From: Calderihabitans maritimus
Lineage (GTDB): Bacteria > Bacillota > KKC1 > Calderihabitantales > Calderihabitantaceae
Assembly (NCBI RefSeq): GCF_002207765.1
Contig: NZ_BDGJ01000117.1
Location: 1 to 37,453 of the forward strand
DNA length: 37,453 nucleotides
Direction of reading: 5' to 3'
The notes beneath the pieces were generated by a model. That model saw only the letters and a list, made by a program, of their open reading frames with translations, was not told where the DNA came from and did not search any database. This document shows, one piece after another, positions 16,449-24,028 of the stretch (its first letter is position 1; every line of letters begins with the position of its first letter). Made by a program: the position numbers and the translations under genes.

Positions 16449-17210
16449 TTATTTACGGGAATTCTTGAATAATTTAACCATTTCTTTGACAGTTTCCAGG
16501 TCTTTGCGGTCCATGTCCTGTAGCATTTCCAGCAATTCCATGACTTCCGGTTGTTGTAGCAGTTTCTGTAGAGTGGAATTTTGTTGAAAGGGAGGTGAGA
16601 TGTCTTCGTCCAGGAAAAAAAGGCAGGCATCGATCCCGAATACTTTAGATAGTTTTTCGAGGGTTTCAAGAGAAGGCTGGACTCTTCCCTGTTCAATCTG
16701 CCAGAGCAGGCCGGGGCTGACGCCGATACTTTTGGCCAGTTGTTCTAAAGTGAGCTGTCGTTCCTGGCGCAGGGCTCTGAGTTTATCTCCGAGGTTGCCC
16801 TTTTCCGCGGCAAACAGTGCAGAAGTAGTTACTTCTAATGCCTCTGCCAGCCGGGCGATGACTGAATAGGGTGGGTACACCATTCCGGCTTCCACCTGGG
16901 CCAGATAACCTGACCTCAGGCCGCTTTGCTTGGCCAGGTCATCCAGGGTGAGATTTTTGGCCGTACGTAATGCATGGAGTTTCCTGGCCAGGGAGATTCC
17001 GGGAGTTGGCTCGGTAAGGACAATTAGCTGTTCTTTATCTAAGTTTAGGGCCCGGGCCAGCTTTTGCAGAGTTTTTATAGAAGGAGTTTTCTGGTTGTTT
17101 TCTATCTGGCTCAGGTACGCGGGGGAAATTCCTGCTTTTTCCGCAAATTCTCTTAGAGTATATCCCCGTTCCTCGCGTAGCGATCGTAAATAGCTGCCGT
17201 TTACTTTCAC
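16449..17210 (-). CDS. Transcription regulator with three tandem Xre HTH domains
   Basis: 253 aa from a GTG at 17210, with GAGGTG 9 nt upstream on the minus strand. Three HTH_3 domains occur in series: about residues 6-60 (SLREERGYTLREFAEKAGIS), 75-130 (ALRTAKNLTLDDLAKQSGLR) and 142-198 (ALRQERQLTLEQLAKSIGVS), each with a following recognition helix (LSQIENNQ, LAQVEAGM, LWQIEQGR). The C-terminal 50 residues are a Leu/Glu/Lys helix that may mediate oligomerisation. Single HTH_3 domains usually act as dimers; three in one chain suggests binding of an extended operator. It converges on the propeller gene, so antisense interference is possible. Confidence 0.9.
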   Translation of the reverse strand: MKVNGSYLRSLREERGYTLREFAEKAGISPAYLSQIENNQKTPSIKTLQKLARALNLDKEQLIVLTEPTPGISLARKLHALRTAKNLTLDDLAKQSGLRSGYLAQVEAGMVYPPYSVIARLAEALEVTTSALFAAEKGNLGDKLRALRQERQLTLEQLAKSIGVSPGLLWQIEQGRVQPSLETLEKLSKVFGIDACLFFLDEDISPPFQQNSTLQKLLQQPEVMELLEMLQDMDRKDLETVKEMVKLFKNSRK

Positions 17211-17275
17211 CGCATTTACACCTCACGAAGTTTTATAAGTTAATTAAGGGGCGATTTTCTACATTATTCGCTTCC

Positions 17276-17303
17276 ATTATAACCTTAAACGAGGAAATTC
17301 AAA
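17276..17303 (-). promoter_or_regulatory. Candidate promoter of the triple-HTH gene
   Basis: On the minus strand, a perfect TATAAT (17281-17276) lies about 65 nt before the start, with TTTGAA 16 nt upstream as a weak -35. This falls in the 164-bp gap between the triple-HTH gene and the next + strand gene, which holds nothing else clear. Confidence 0.4.
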
Positions 17304-17374
17304 ACCTTCAGGGGATGAAAAAAGAAAAAAGTGTTTGTCGATAATTTTTTCTACTGGGGAGGGATGAAACTTAA

Positions 17375-17563
17375 ATGACCGTTGAAAAAGGAGTTCGAAT
17401 AATTGCCGGCTCCTTCACTTTGCTAGGGTTAACCGTGGATCCCCTGTGGTGGCTCTCCTGGCTTGTAGGGTTTATGCTGATTATTTCGGCATTGACCGGT
17501 TTCTGTCCTGCTGAATGGATTTTACGCCGCCTGGGCTTGGAAAGTTGTGAAGGAACAAAATAA
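17375..17563 (+). CDS. Small YgaP-like membrane protein (DUF2892)
   Basis: 62 aa with two membrane segments (about residues 7-24 and 27-43) and the pattern RIIAGSFTLLG...PLWWLSWLVG...LTGFCPAEWILRRLG, which matches the YgaP-like/DUF2892 two-helix domain including the GFCP motif. GGGGAGGG lies 11 nt upstream. In larger proteins this domain is fused to rhodanese; here it stands alone. The function of the stand-alone form is unknown. Confidence 0.75.
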   Translation: MTVEKGVRIIAGSFTLLGLTVDPLWWLSWLVGFMLIISALTGFCPAEWILRRLGLESCEGTK

Positions 17564-17619
17564 AAAGGCTCTAAATAAAGCATAACCTGAAATCGTCGTT
17601 TCCAGTTGGAGGTGCTGTA

Positions 17620-17841
17620 ATGGCAAATCAAAAGCAATCGACCTGCAGAGAAAAGATAATTGCCCTGGTAAGACAATTCAGAAGAGCCTTTGGCCTTTCC
17701 TGTAACGAGCTGGCAACATTTCTAGGCCTCGCTTCTGCGGAATGTTTGAAAAGCGATGTGGAGTTGGCGAGGAAAATAACACTACAAGATATAAAACTGA
17801 TGGCCAATATTTTAGGAGTTTCCCGGTTACCCGATATATGA
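17620..17841 (+). CDS. Small degenerate Xre-like HTH protein
   Basis: 73 aa, ATG with GGAGGTG 6 nt upstream. The pattern VRQFRRAFGLSCNELATFLG followed by LQDIKLMANILGV aligns with the HTH region of the frameshifted regulator at 11697-11982 (RQLRKKK.FSLQELAAILG and LDDWLLLANIFEV). The segment normally forming the recognition helix is replaced by AECLKSDVELARK, so DNA binding may be altered or lost. It could be a partner or antagonist of the related regulator, or a regulator with unusual specificity. Confidence 0.65.
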   Translation: MANQKQSTCREKIIALVRQFRRAFGLSCNELATFLGLASAECLKSDVELARKITLQDIKLMANILGVSRLPDI

Positions 17842-17900
17842 ACCTGAAGAAGTTTTTAATTATTTATCTTAATACATAATGAACTGCCTGGAAACGTATG

Positions 17901-17929
17901 AAACTGCCTGGTGGCAGTTTTCTTTTTTT
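17901..17929 (+). terminator. Rho-independent terminator
   Basis: AAACTGCC-TGGT-GGCAGTTT followed by TCTTTTTTT, about 60 nt after the small HTH gene. Confidence 0.85.
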
Positions 17930-17997
17930 GGGGTAAAAAAAGGTGAAAAAAGACATAATAATAAGGTGACGGTAACCTGTAACGAGGAGGACGGGCG

Positions 17998-18093
17998 ATG
18001 AAACAGGTTTTGTGGGAAGGACTGTTGATCATGGGGTTTATCATTGCCGGAGCCGTAATTCTCTACATATTGACTAAGAAAGAGTTACTTTAG
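17998..18093 (+). CDS. 31-aa single-pass membrane protein
   Basis: ATG at 17998 has an excellent site, GAGGAGG, 7 nt upstream. The product starts MKQVLWEG, has one hydrophobic helix (about residues 8-25) and ends in a charged tail, TKKELL. It ends 12 bp before the YetF gene, which has its own ribosome site, so both are probably translated from one mRNA. It may be an accessory subunit of YetF, a proposal from position only. No family was recognised. Confidence 0.6.
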   Translation: MKQVLWEGLLIMGFIIAGAVILYILTKKELL

Positions 18094-18105
18094 AGGTGAA
18101 AGAGG

Positions 18106-18828
18106 ATGTCCACGTTTATCGAAGTGTTTCTCCAGACGGTTCTTGCCTTTTTTGCCATTCTATTTTATGCACGGATTTTAGGGAAACAGCAAATCGGACA
18201 GCTTACTTTTTTTGAGTACATCAATGGCATTACTTTCGGGGGTATGGCGGCAGTCCTGGCAACTGATATCGGGCCGCAGCGAACCTGGATGCACTTTATG
18301 GGACTCACTGTGTTTGCTGTCCTTACTTTCTTAATGGGATACGTCTCCCTGCAGAGCCGCGCGGCTCGAAAATTGATCGCCGGGGAACCTACGATAGTCA
18401 TTCATAACGGTAAGGTTTTGGAAGATAATATGAAGAAAATGAGGTACAACGTGGATGAACTCTTGATGCAGCTCCGGGAGAAAGATGTGTTTAATATTGC
18501 CGACGTGGAGTTTGCCATTCTGGAGCCGGACGGGAACTTGAGCGTACTTCCAAAATCTCACAAGCAGCCGCTGAAACCGGCTGATTTAGGTCTAAGTACT
18601 CAGTACGAAGGTATTCCTTCTGAGATAATTGTAGACGGAGAAATTATCCACCAGAATTTGCGCCAGAATAATCTAGATGAGAAATGGCTTCTGGCGGAAC
18701 TCCAGAAGCAGGGGATTACTAGTTTAAAGGAAGTAGCACTGGCCATTTTGGATACGCAGGGAAAACTTCATATAGATAAGAAAAAGGACGACTTGCAGTA
18801 TACTACCGATATTACCGACCAGCCATAA
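18106..18828 (+). CDS. DUF421 (YetF-type) membrane protein
   Basis: 240 aa, ATG after AGAGG. Three N-terminal membrane helices (within residues 5-80) contain the family pattern ARILGKQQIGQLTFFEYINGITFG; a cytoplasmic domain follows with RKLIAGEPTIVIHNGKVL and NVDELLMQLREKDVFNIADVEFAILEPDG, typical of YetF/DUF421. Homologues occur in spore formers, where some are linked with the spore membrane, but the molecular role is not established. The C-terminal half contains two related alpha/beta units. Confidence 0.9.
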   Translation: MSTFIEVFLQTVLAFFAILFYARILGKQQIGQLTFFEYINGITFGGMAAVLATDIGPQRTWMHFMGLTVFAVLTFLMGYVSLQSRAARKLIAGEPTIVIHNGKVLEDNMKKMRYNVDELLMQLREKDVFNIADVEFAILEPDGNLSVLPKSHKQPLKPADLGLSTQYEGIPSEIIVDGEIIHQNLRQNNLDEKWLLAELQKQGITSLKEVALAILDTQGKLHIDKKKDDLQYTTDITDQP

Positions 18829-18849
18829 CCCCTGGAGTTGAAGCCAGAG

Positions 18850-18878
18850 TGGACTTAAAGAGGAAGGTATGGTACAAT
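18850..18878 (+). promoter_or_regulatory. Candidate promoter of the phosphohexomutase gene
   Basis: TGGACT (4/6), 17 nt, TACAAT (5/6). Transcription from here would start near 18885, which excludes the upstream in-frame GTG/ATG starts and supports ATG 18929. Confidence 0.5.
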
Positions 18879-18928
18879 TATACAGGCAAATAATTCCAGA
18901 AACAACTGCGTTGCGAGGGGGCCAATTT

Positions 18929-20350
18929 ATGAAGCGTATAGCTTTTGGTACGGATGGCTGGCGAGCGGTGATGGCGGAAGATTTTACTTTTGATAATGTG
19001 CGCATCGTAGCTCAGGCTATTGCTGCCTATCTGTTGCAAAAAGAAATATACCGTCAGGGAATAGTGGTAGGTTACGACAATCGCTTTCTTTCGGAAAAGT
19101 TTGCCCTGGCGGTGGCCGAGGTATTAGCGGGGAATGAAATTCCAGTTTTTCTGACCGAAAGGGCTACTCCTACGCCGGTGGTAGCTTTTGCCGTCAAGCA
19201 TTTCCAGGCGGCGGGAGCAGTTATGCTTACGGCCAGCCATAACCCTCCGGAGTATAATGGAATTAAGTTCATCCCGGAATATGCCGGACCGGCTGTGCCG
19301 GAAGTCACCCGGCAAATTGAAGAAGAAGTACTCCGGGTATTGAATACAAGGGATGTTCGCCGGCTGCCGGAAAAAGACGCTCGGGATAGGGGGTTAATCA
19401 GGCCTGTTGAGCCGATGGGGGCTTACATTAAGCATTTGAGTAAGTTAATAGATTTTAAAGCCATTGGAGGAGCAGGCCTTGCGGTAGTAGTGGATCCCCT
19501 TTACGGGGCAGGTATTGGTTATCTGGAAACAATTTTGAAGAAGGCCGGGTGCCGGGTAGAGGTTATCCACGGTTACCGAGACCCGCTTTTCGGCGGGCAT
19601 CTTCCGGACCCCAACGGCAATATTTTAGCCGAACTTCGAGAACGGGTACTGGAAACGGGAGCTGACCTGGGGCTCGCCCTGGATGGAGACGCTGACCGTT
19701 TCGGGGTAATAGATAGGGACGGAAGTTTTTATCGCCCCAATCAGATACTGTATTTATTACTGGTACATTTGGTCAAAAATAAAGGCTGGAGAGGTCGTGT
19801 GGCCCGGACGGTAGCTACCACGCATATGCTGGACCGTATAGCCAAGAAGTATGGTTTGGAAGTTGAAGAAACCCCGGTTGGGTTCAAGTACATCGGGCAG
19901 TCCCTGCTTCACCGGGGGAGCATTTTGGGAGGAGAAGAAAGCGGCGGGTTAAGTATTAGAGGACACCTGCCGGAGAAGGACGGGATCCTTGCTAACTTAT
20001 TAATTGTAGAACTGGTAGCGGTGACCGGCAAGTCTTTACAAGAAATAACGGATGAAGTGGGCCGGGAGGTTGGACTGCTGATAAGTGAAAGATTGGACCT
20101 TCCCGTTTCCCCCGAGGAAAAAGAGAGAATTTTGCAGGAATTGCGCGGCTGGATGCCGGAAGAAATTGGCGGGCAAAAGGTCATTCGCAGGGTGACTGTA
20201 GACGGAGGTAAACAAATAATGGCTGATGATAGTTGGGTTCTTATCCGGCCTTCCGGAACGGAGCCGTTATTCCGCCTTTACGTGGAAGGCAACAGTGAGG
20301 AGCAGGTGCGTTCTATCCAGCAGCAGGTAAGGGAAATGCTGCGCCTTTGA
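18929..20350 (+). CDS. Phosphoglucomutase/phosphomannomutase family protein
   Basis: 473 aa from ATG 18929 (GAGGGGG upstream). The alpha-D-phosphohexomutase family moves phosphate between C1 and C6 of a hexose through a phosphoserine. The four family elements are visible: FGTDGWRAVM at the N-terminus, TASHNPP with the phosphoserine at Ser103, the metal loop DGDADRFG, the sugar-binding GGEESGG and the C-terminal phosphate-binding RPSGTEPLFRLY. It is shorter than the 570-aa Bacillus PgcA type and longer than typical GlmM (about 450 aa). Substrate (glucose, mannose or glucosamine phosphate) cannot be decided. It supplies activated sugars for glycans. Confidence 0.9.
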   Translation: MKRIAFGTDGWRAVMAEDFTFDNVRIVAQAIAAYLLQKEIYRQGIVVGYDNRFLSEKFALAVAEVLAGNEIPVFLTERATPTPVVAFAVKHFQAAGAVMLTASHNPPEYNGIKFIPEYAGPAVPEVTRQIEEEVLRVLNTRDVRRLPEKDARDRGLIRPVEPMGAYIKHLSKLIDFKAIGGAGLAVVVDPLYGAGIGYLETILKKAGCRVEVIHGYRDPLFGGHLPDPNGNILAELRERVLETGADLGLALDGDADRFGVIDRDGSFYRPNQILYLLLVHLVKNKGWRGRVARTVATTHMLDRIAKKYGLEVEETPVGFKYIGQSLLHRGSILGGEESGGLSIRGHLPEKDGILANLLIVELVAVTGKSLQEITDEVGREVGLLISERLDLPVSPEEKERILQELRGWMPEEIGGQKVIRRVTVDGGKQIMADDSWVLIRPSGTEPLFRLYVEGNSEEQVRSIQQQVREMLRL

Positions 20351-20361
20351 AAGCATAAAGG

Positions 20362-20393
20362 AAAGCATCCTGGAACAACCGGGATGCTTTTTT
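20362..20393 (+). terminator. Rho-independent terminator after the phosphohexomutase
   Basis: AAAGCATCC and GGATGCTTT pair across a loop of about 10 nt and run into TTT. Confidence 0.85.
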
Positions 20394-20408
20394 AATGGTT
20401 AATCAGTC

Positions 20409-20573
20409 TTAAGGAAAATATTTTTTGTACTCTTCCGGACTCAATTCGCGGTAGCATTCGGCGCATAGTTCGCCTTTCCCTGGAACGAACACCGCAGGTT
20501 GATCGGGCATGCTTGTTTCAGCTAGACGCAAGGATTGTCCGCAGCGAATGCAAGTGCTGCTGTCTAATGACAT
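20409..20573 (-). CDS. Small zinc-ribbon protein
   Basis: 54 aa on the minus strand from the ATG at 20573, preceded by AGGTGGTGGGG; an in-frame start 39 nt further up lacks a good site. Two knuckles, CIRCG and CAEC, spaced about 30 residues apart, form a predicted zinc ribbon, followed by a charged helix ending EEYKKYFP. It resembles small Firmicute zinc-ribbon proteins of unknown role. It stands alone between two + strand operons. Confidence 0.7.
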   Translation of the reverse strand: MSLDSSTCIRCGQSLRLAETSMPDQPAVFVPGKGELCAECYRELSPEEYKKYFP

Positions 20574-20631
20574 AATCCCCACCACCTTCGGTTTTATTAT
20601 GGCCCTATCCAAACTTCTTATACGTTAAAGT

Positions 20632-20661
20632 TTAGCACCGGCTACCGACGAGGCATATAAT
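20632..20661 (+). promoter_or_regulatory. Candidate promoter of the GT2-like gene
   Basis: TTAGCA (4/6), 18 nt, TATAAT (6/6), 34 nt before the start codon at 20695. Confidence 0.55.
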
Positions 20662-20694
20662 AGGTTAGTCGGCCGGAGGTGGAGGGGTGGAATA

Positions 20695-21129
20695 ATGGAT
20701 ACATATTTTTTGATAAAGATATATTTTGGTCTGGTCGGCGTGGTTATACTGGTGCTGTTCGGTATTCTCTGGAGAGAAAAGGTCCGGCCAAGCAGGACTA
20801 GTTGTAGCAGGGTTCTAGTCCTATTGACCAGAAACGGGGAAGGCTGTATGGAAGGGATATTGCGAGGGTTGAGGCGTTTGCGGGAAAGAGGTTATAATTT
20901 TGAAACCGTGATAGTTGACTGTAACTCTCAGGATCAAACACCGCTTATTTTGGGAAAATTTTATACCAAACACCCCTTTTTTACCTGGATTAAAATAAAA
21001 GAAGACTTTTCGCTAAAATTTATTTTTCCCTTTTGTCGGGGAAAGTTGCTCTGGGTCCTTAGTTTAGATGAACGGACTGATGTCCGGCAGGTGGTAGAAA
21101 AAGCGGGAAGTTTTTTCTCTAAAGGCTGA
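20695..21129 (+). CDS. Membrane-anchored GT2-like protein (short)
   Basis: 144 aa, ATG with GGTGGAGGGG upstream. Residues 8-27 form one membrane helix; the rest faces the cytoplasm and starts RVLVLLTRNGEGCMEGILRG followed by ETVIVDCNSQDQTPLIL. This resembles the first beta-alpha-beta unit of GT-A glycosyltransferases (family 2), where the Asp in VIVDCNS would contact the nucleotide. The domain stops at about 110 residues, half the usual size, with no clear DXD. It is therefore probably not a full glycosyltransferase. It may be a regulatory or degenerate relative. Confidence 0.65.
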   Translation: MDTYFLIKIYFGLVGVVILVLFGILWREKVRPSRTSCSRVLVLLTRNGEGCMEGILRGLRRLRERGYNFETVIVDCNSQDQTPLILGKFYTKHPFFTWIKIKEDFSLKFIFPFCRGKLLWVLSLDERTDVRQVVEKAGSFFSKG

Positions 21130-21144
21130 AGAACATGGTTTTTG

Positions 21145-21174
21145 CGGGCAAAAAAGCCCGGTTTTTACTTTTTT
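21145..21174 (+). terminator. Rho-independent terminator
   Basis: CGGGC-AAAAAA-GCCCG followed by GTTTTTACTTTTTT. Confidence 0.75.
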
Positions 21175-21275
21175 ACCGAGAAAAAGCAAGAGGACTGGGA
21201 TCGATAGAGATTTTGGGGCAGGAACGGCGCCGAACGAGGAGAAATTGTTGAAGCAAGAGGAGGAAGAACTCTCTC

Positions 21276-22031
21276 ATGGGGAAAAATATCTGGCATTCTT
21301 TTCTGGAGTTAATTTATCCTTCTGCGTGTTCGTGTCCTGTTTGTGGTAGGAGGGGGAGAGAGGTAAAAGAAGAGGGGATCTGCTCCTTTTGTTTCGAGCA
21401 GATAAGCGTCAACCGGAAAAGCTGGAGTTATTGTCTCCGCTGCGGCAGGACACTGGAAGAAGAATCCTGGTGTATGGAATGCAGAGATGACCAACCTCCC
21501 TTTCATATTGCCCGGGCGGTAGGGCTTTATGAAGGTGTTCTTAAGGAAGCGGTACACTGCCTGAAATACAGGGGAAAACCGTCCTTGAGTCGTCCTTTGG
21601 GACGTTTAATGGCCAAAGTGGTGGAGACGGAAGCTGCTTACGGTCGTCTAGAACTAGTTGTTCCCGTACCCCTACATCCTGTGCGTTTAAGGGAAAGAGG
21701 TTATAATCAGTCGGAATTACTGGCTCGAGAGGTGGCTGACCGCCTGAATTTGCCTGTAGACTGTCGGGTGTTGACAAAAACACGAAATAATGTACCCCAG
21801 GCCAGCTTGTCCCGCCGGGAACGTTTCAGCAATGTGGAAGGAGCCTTTGCTGTTTCTTCGCCTTCTAGGGTGTTGAACCGGAGAATTTTACTGGTAGATG
21901 ATATTTTTACCACGGGGAATACCATACGGGAGTGTTCCCGGGTATTGCTACAGGCAGGGGCGCAGAGAGTTTCGGCAGTAGTTTTGGCTACAGGCAGAGG
22001 CTCAATTCGACACTCAGGTGCCAAGATATAG
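21276..22031 (+). CDS. comF: ComF family phosphoribosyltransferase-like protein
   Basis: 251 aa from ATG 21276. The N-terminal 75 residues carry a double zinc-ribbon with cysteine pairs CPVCGRR, CSFC, CLRCG and CMEC. The C-terminal domain has the type I phosphoribosyltransferase fold: VVPVPLHPVRLRERGYNQSELLA and the PRPP-binding loop ILLVDDIFTTGNTI. ComF supports DNA uptake in competent bacteria, acting with the ComFA helicase, and may have a related role in other species. No comFA is beside it. Confidence 0.93.
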   Translation: MGKNIWHSFLELIYPSACSCPVCGRRGREVKEEGICSFCFEQISVNRKSWSYCLRCGRTLEEESWCMECRDDQPPFHIARAVGLYEGVLKEAVHCLKYRGKPSLSRPLGRLMAKVVETEAAYGRLELVVPVPLHPVRLRERGYNQSELLAREVADRLNLPVDCRVLTKTRNNVPQASLSRRERFSNVEGAFAVSSPSRVLNRRILLVDDIFTTGNTIRECSRVLLQAGAQRVSAVVLATGRGSIRHSGAKI

Positions 22032-22062
22032 TAAATTAAGATAATTTTGTGACAAATTTTTC

Positions 22063-22153
22063 ATATCCACATGCCTGTCCACAAAGAAAAGGTCCGATTT
22101 TATTAGTTACTAACAAACTTATCCACATAATCCACAGGATTTTGCATCCACAA
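22063..22153 (+). promoter_or_regulatory. Cluster of five DnaA-box-like sites
   Basis: All in the same orientation: ATATCCACA (22063-22071, 1 mismatch to TTATCCACA), CTGTCCACA (22075-22083, 2 mismatches), TTATCCACA (22119-22127, perfect), TAATCCACA (22128-22136, 1 mismatch, directly adjacent) and GCATCCACA (22145-22153, 2 mismatches). The spacing and shared orientation make chance unlikely. Confidence 0.7.
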
Positions 22154-22184
22154 AGAACTATGCAGAAGGTTGTTTTCGACATAC

Positions 22185-22263
22185 AAACGGTAAATGCCCG
22201 GCAAAAAATTGTTAAACAAGCAGCAGGAAAAACAAATTTATTGCAGAATTATCTTACCGTTTG
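22185..22263. repeat. 10-bp perfect inverted repeat around an A/T-rich segment
   Basis: CAAACGGTAA (22185-22194) and TTACCGTTTG (22254-22263) flank 59 bp that are largely A/T. The repeat lies 31 bp after the last DnaA-like box. Confidence 0.45.
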
Positions 22264-22421
22264 CCAACATTTATGGAGAAAAGAGCAATTCATGTGGCCC
22301 TGCTTAGCATTTTGGTAAGTTAATGATACTGGGGGGTGATAATTAGTAGAGCGTAGTGGACATTAGAAGATCAACCAATTTCCAATTTTATGTTAGAAAA
22401 CTACGGAGGTGTATATATTAG

Positions 22422-23255
22422 ATGAAAAAAGTTGGTATTGCTTTACTTGTTGCGCTTCTGGTTTTTGGTCTCATGGTGGCAGTCACCGGCTGCGGAGCCG
22501 GTGGGGAAAAAGCCGGGAAAGAAGAAAGCGGAGCAAATACTGAGCAAACACAGCCGGGTGAAGGTGGAGAGAAAGAAGTTGCTATTTTGAAAGTAGGAAC
22601 GGAGGCGGCCTACGCTCCCTTTGAGTACGTCGATGAAAAGACCGGCGAAATAACCGGATTTGATGCTGAATTGATTAAAGCGATAGCTGAAGCCATCGGT
22701 ATGGAGGCCGAACTGCAACATATTGATTGGGACGGTTTGTATCCCGCCCTTAATAGCGGTGAGGTAGATGTGGTTATTTCCGCTATGACTATAACTCCTG
22801 AGCGGGAGGAAGAGGTAGATTTTTCAGAGCCTTATTTTGAAGTGGTCCAAGCCATAGCGGTAAAAGAAGGCTCTGAAATCCGGAGTTTAGCCGACCTGGT
22901 GGGTAAAAGAGTCGGTGTTCAGGCAAATACTACGGGGCACTATGCTGTGGAGCAAATTGAAGGGATGAAAGAAGACGATATTAGTACCTATCCTACCACG
23001 CCTGATGCGCTAATGGCTTTGGAGACTGGGGAAGTGGAAGCAGTGGTAGCTGACGATCCCGTAGTCGCCAACTTTATTAAACATAACCCGGATGCAGGGA
23101 TAGTAATGATAGAAGACCCGACAGTAGAACCGGAATTTTACGGAATTGCCTTGAAAGAAGGCAACCCGCTGCGGGAGAAAATAAACGAGGGCTTGAAGAA
23201 AGTAAAAGAAAGCGGCAAGTACGATGAAATTTATGCCAAATATTTTGGAAAATAG
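22422..23255 (+). CDS. Polar amino-acid ABC transporter, substrate-binding lipoprotein
   Basis: 277 aa. Residues 1-24 form a lipoprotein signal with lipobox VTGC, so the mature protein is lipid-anchored at Cys24 on the outer face of the membrane. A Gly/Glu-rich linker follows, then an SBP_bac_3 domain: LKVGTEAAYAPFEY, GFDAELIKAIAEAIG, DVVISAMTITPEREEEVDFS and GVQANTTG. The ligand is a polar or basic amino acid such as glutamine or arginine; which one cannot be told. Its gene is separated from the permease and ATPase by a promoter and inverted repeat. Confidence 0.93.
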   Translation: MKKVGIALLVALLVFGLMVAVTGCGAGGEKAGKEESGANTEQTQPGEGGEKEVAILKVGTEAAYAPFEYVDEKTGEITGFDAELIKAIAEAIGMEAELQHIDWDGLYPALNSGEVDVVISAMTITPEREEEVDFSEPYFEVVQAIAVKEGSEIRSLADLVGKRVGVQANTTGHYAVEQIEGMKEDDISTYPTTPDALMALETGEVEAVVADDPVVANFIKHNPDAGIVMIEDPTVEPEFYGIALKEGNPLREKINEGLKKVKESGKYDEIYAKYFGK

Positions 23256-23272
23256 ACTCTTAAGACCATAAG

Positions 23273-23301
23273 TAGACAATTTGGGACTTTAAGGCTATAA
23301 T
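23273..23301 (+). promoter_or_regulatory. Promoter of the permease-ATPase genes
   Basis: TAGACA (5/6), 17 nt, TATAAT (6/6). The predicted start of transcription, near 23308, falls inside the first arm of the inverted repeat that follows. Confidence 0.7.
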
Positions 23302-23302
23302 A

Positions 23303-23351
23303 AATGCGTAATGCACTGTGTTAAAGAAGTGCATTACGCATTATTTTTTTC
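23303..23351 (+). terminator. Perfect 15-bp stem-loop with T-run (terminator or operator)
   Basis: AATGCGTAATGCACT (23303-23317) and AGTGCATTACGCATT (23328-23342) are perfect inverted repeats with a 10-nt loop, followed by A then a T-run. It would stop transcripts from the binding-protein gene. Because a promoter fires into it, it may also serve as an operator. Confidence 0.8.
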
Positions 23352-23368
23352 TCAAGGGGCGTCGGTGA

Positions 23369-24028
23369 ATGAAGTGGGGTTTCATGATTGAGATACTACC
23401 GATACTTTTCGAAGGGGCGAAGATGACGGTAGGCCTTACCGTCATATCCATTACCATTGGTTCCATAATTGGCCTTTTTGTCAGCCTGGCGCGCCTGTCG
23501 AAATTTAAGCTCCTGTCCAAACTGGCCGGAGCCTACGTGGATTTTTTTCGGGGCACGCCATTGCTGGTCCAAATTATGTTAATTCACTACGGCTTACCGC
23601 AGTTGCTGGGATACACTCCGGTTAAGCTGGTGTCAGGAATTGTTGCTCTGAGCATCAACAGCGGGGCTTACGTGGCAGAAATTTTCCGGGCGGGGATACA
23701 GTCTATTGATCGAGGGCAGATGGAGGCAGCTAGGTCCTTGGGGATGACCTATGGACAAGCTATGCGTTATGTTATCTTACCTCAGGCTTTTAAAGTGTGT
23801 ATTCCTCCTTTAGGGAACGAATTTATTGCTCTTTTAAAAGATTCTTCCCTGGTAATGGTAATAGGATTACATGAACTTATGACCAAAGGGAAACTTATTG
23901 TGGGCAGAAGGCCGCGGCCCTTTGAAGTGTACATTACTATTGCTTTCATTTACCTGCTGATGACCATGAGCATTTCTTACCTGGTTTCCTGGGCGGAAAG
24001 GAGATTGAGGACCGGTGATCAGAGTTAG
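23369..24028 (+). CDS. Polar amino-acid ABC transporter, permease
   Basis: 219 aa, HisM/GlnP type. About five membrane helices with the N-terminal [16 protein letters not shown] and the EAA-loop sequence [22 protein letters not shown], which docks onto the ATPase. The motif [19 protein letters not shown] is also typical. ATG 23369 is used; a second in-frame ATG at 23384 preceded by GTGGGG is an alternative. Its end overlaps the ATPase start by 14 nt. Confidence 0.93.
   Translation: MKWGFMIEILPILFEGAKMTVGLTVISITIGSIIGLFVSLARLSKFKLLSKLAGAYVDFFRGTPLLVQIMLIHYGLPQLLGYTPVKLVSGIVALSINSGAYVAEIFRAGIQSIDRGQMEAARSLGMTYGQAMRYVILPQAFKVCIPPLGNEFIALLKDSSLVMVIGLHELMTKGKLIVGRRPRPFEVYITIAFIYLLMTMSISYLVSWAERRLRTGDQS

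Larger units (their letters stand above)
22032..22421 (+). other. 390-bp intergenic region with DnaA-box cluster
   Basis: This gap holds five DnaA-box-like sites (22063-22153), a 10-bp inverted repeat (22185-22263), an A/T-rich stretch between its arms, and the leader of the ABC binding-protein gene with GGAGGTG near 22407. No convincing gene or consensus promoter is seen. Confidence 0.7.

Noticed and set aside
22049-22318. 89-codon + strand open frame in the comF-ABC gap
   Set aside because: It starts inside the DnaA-box cluster, has low-complexity composition and no ribosome site.
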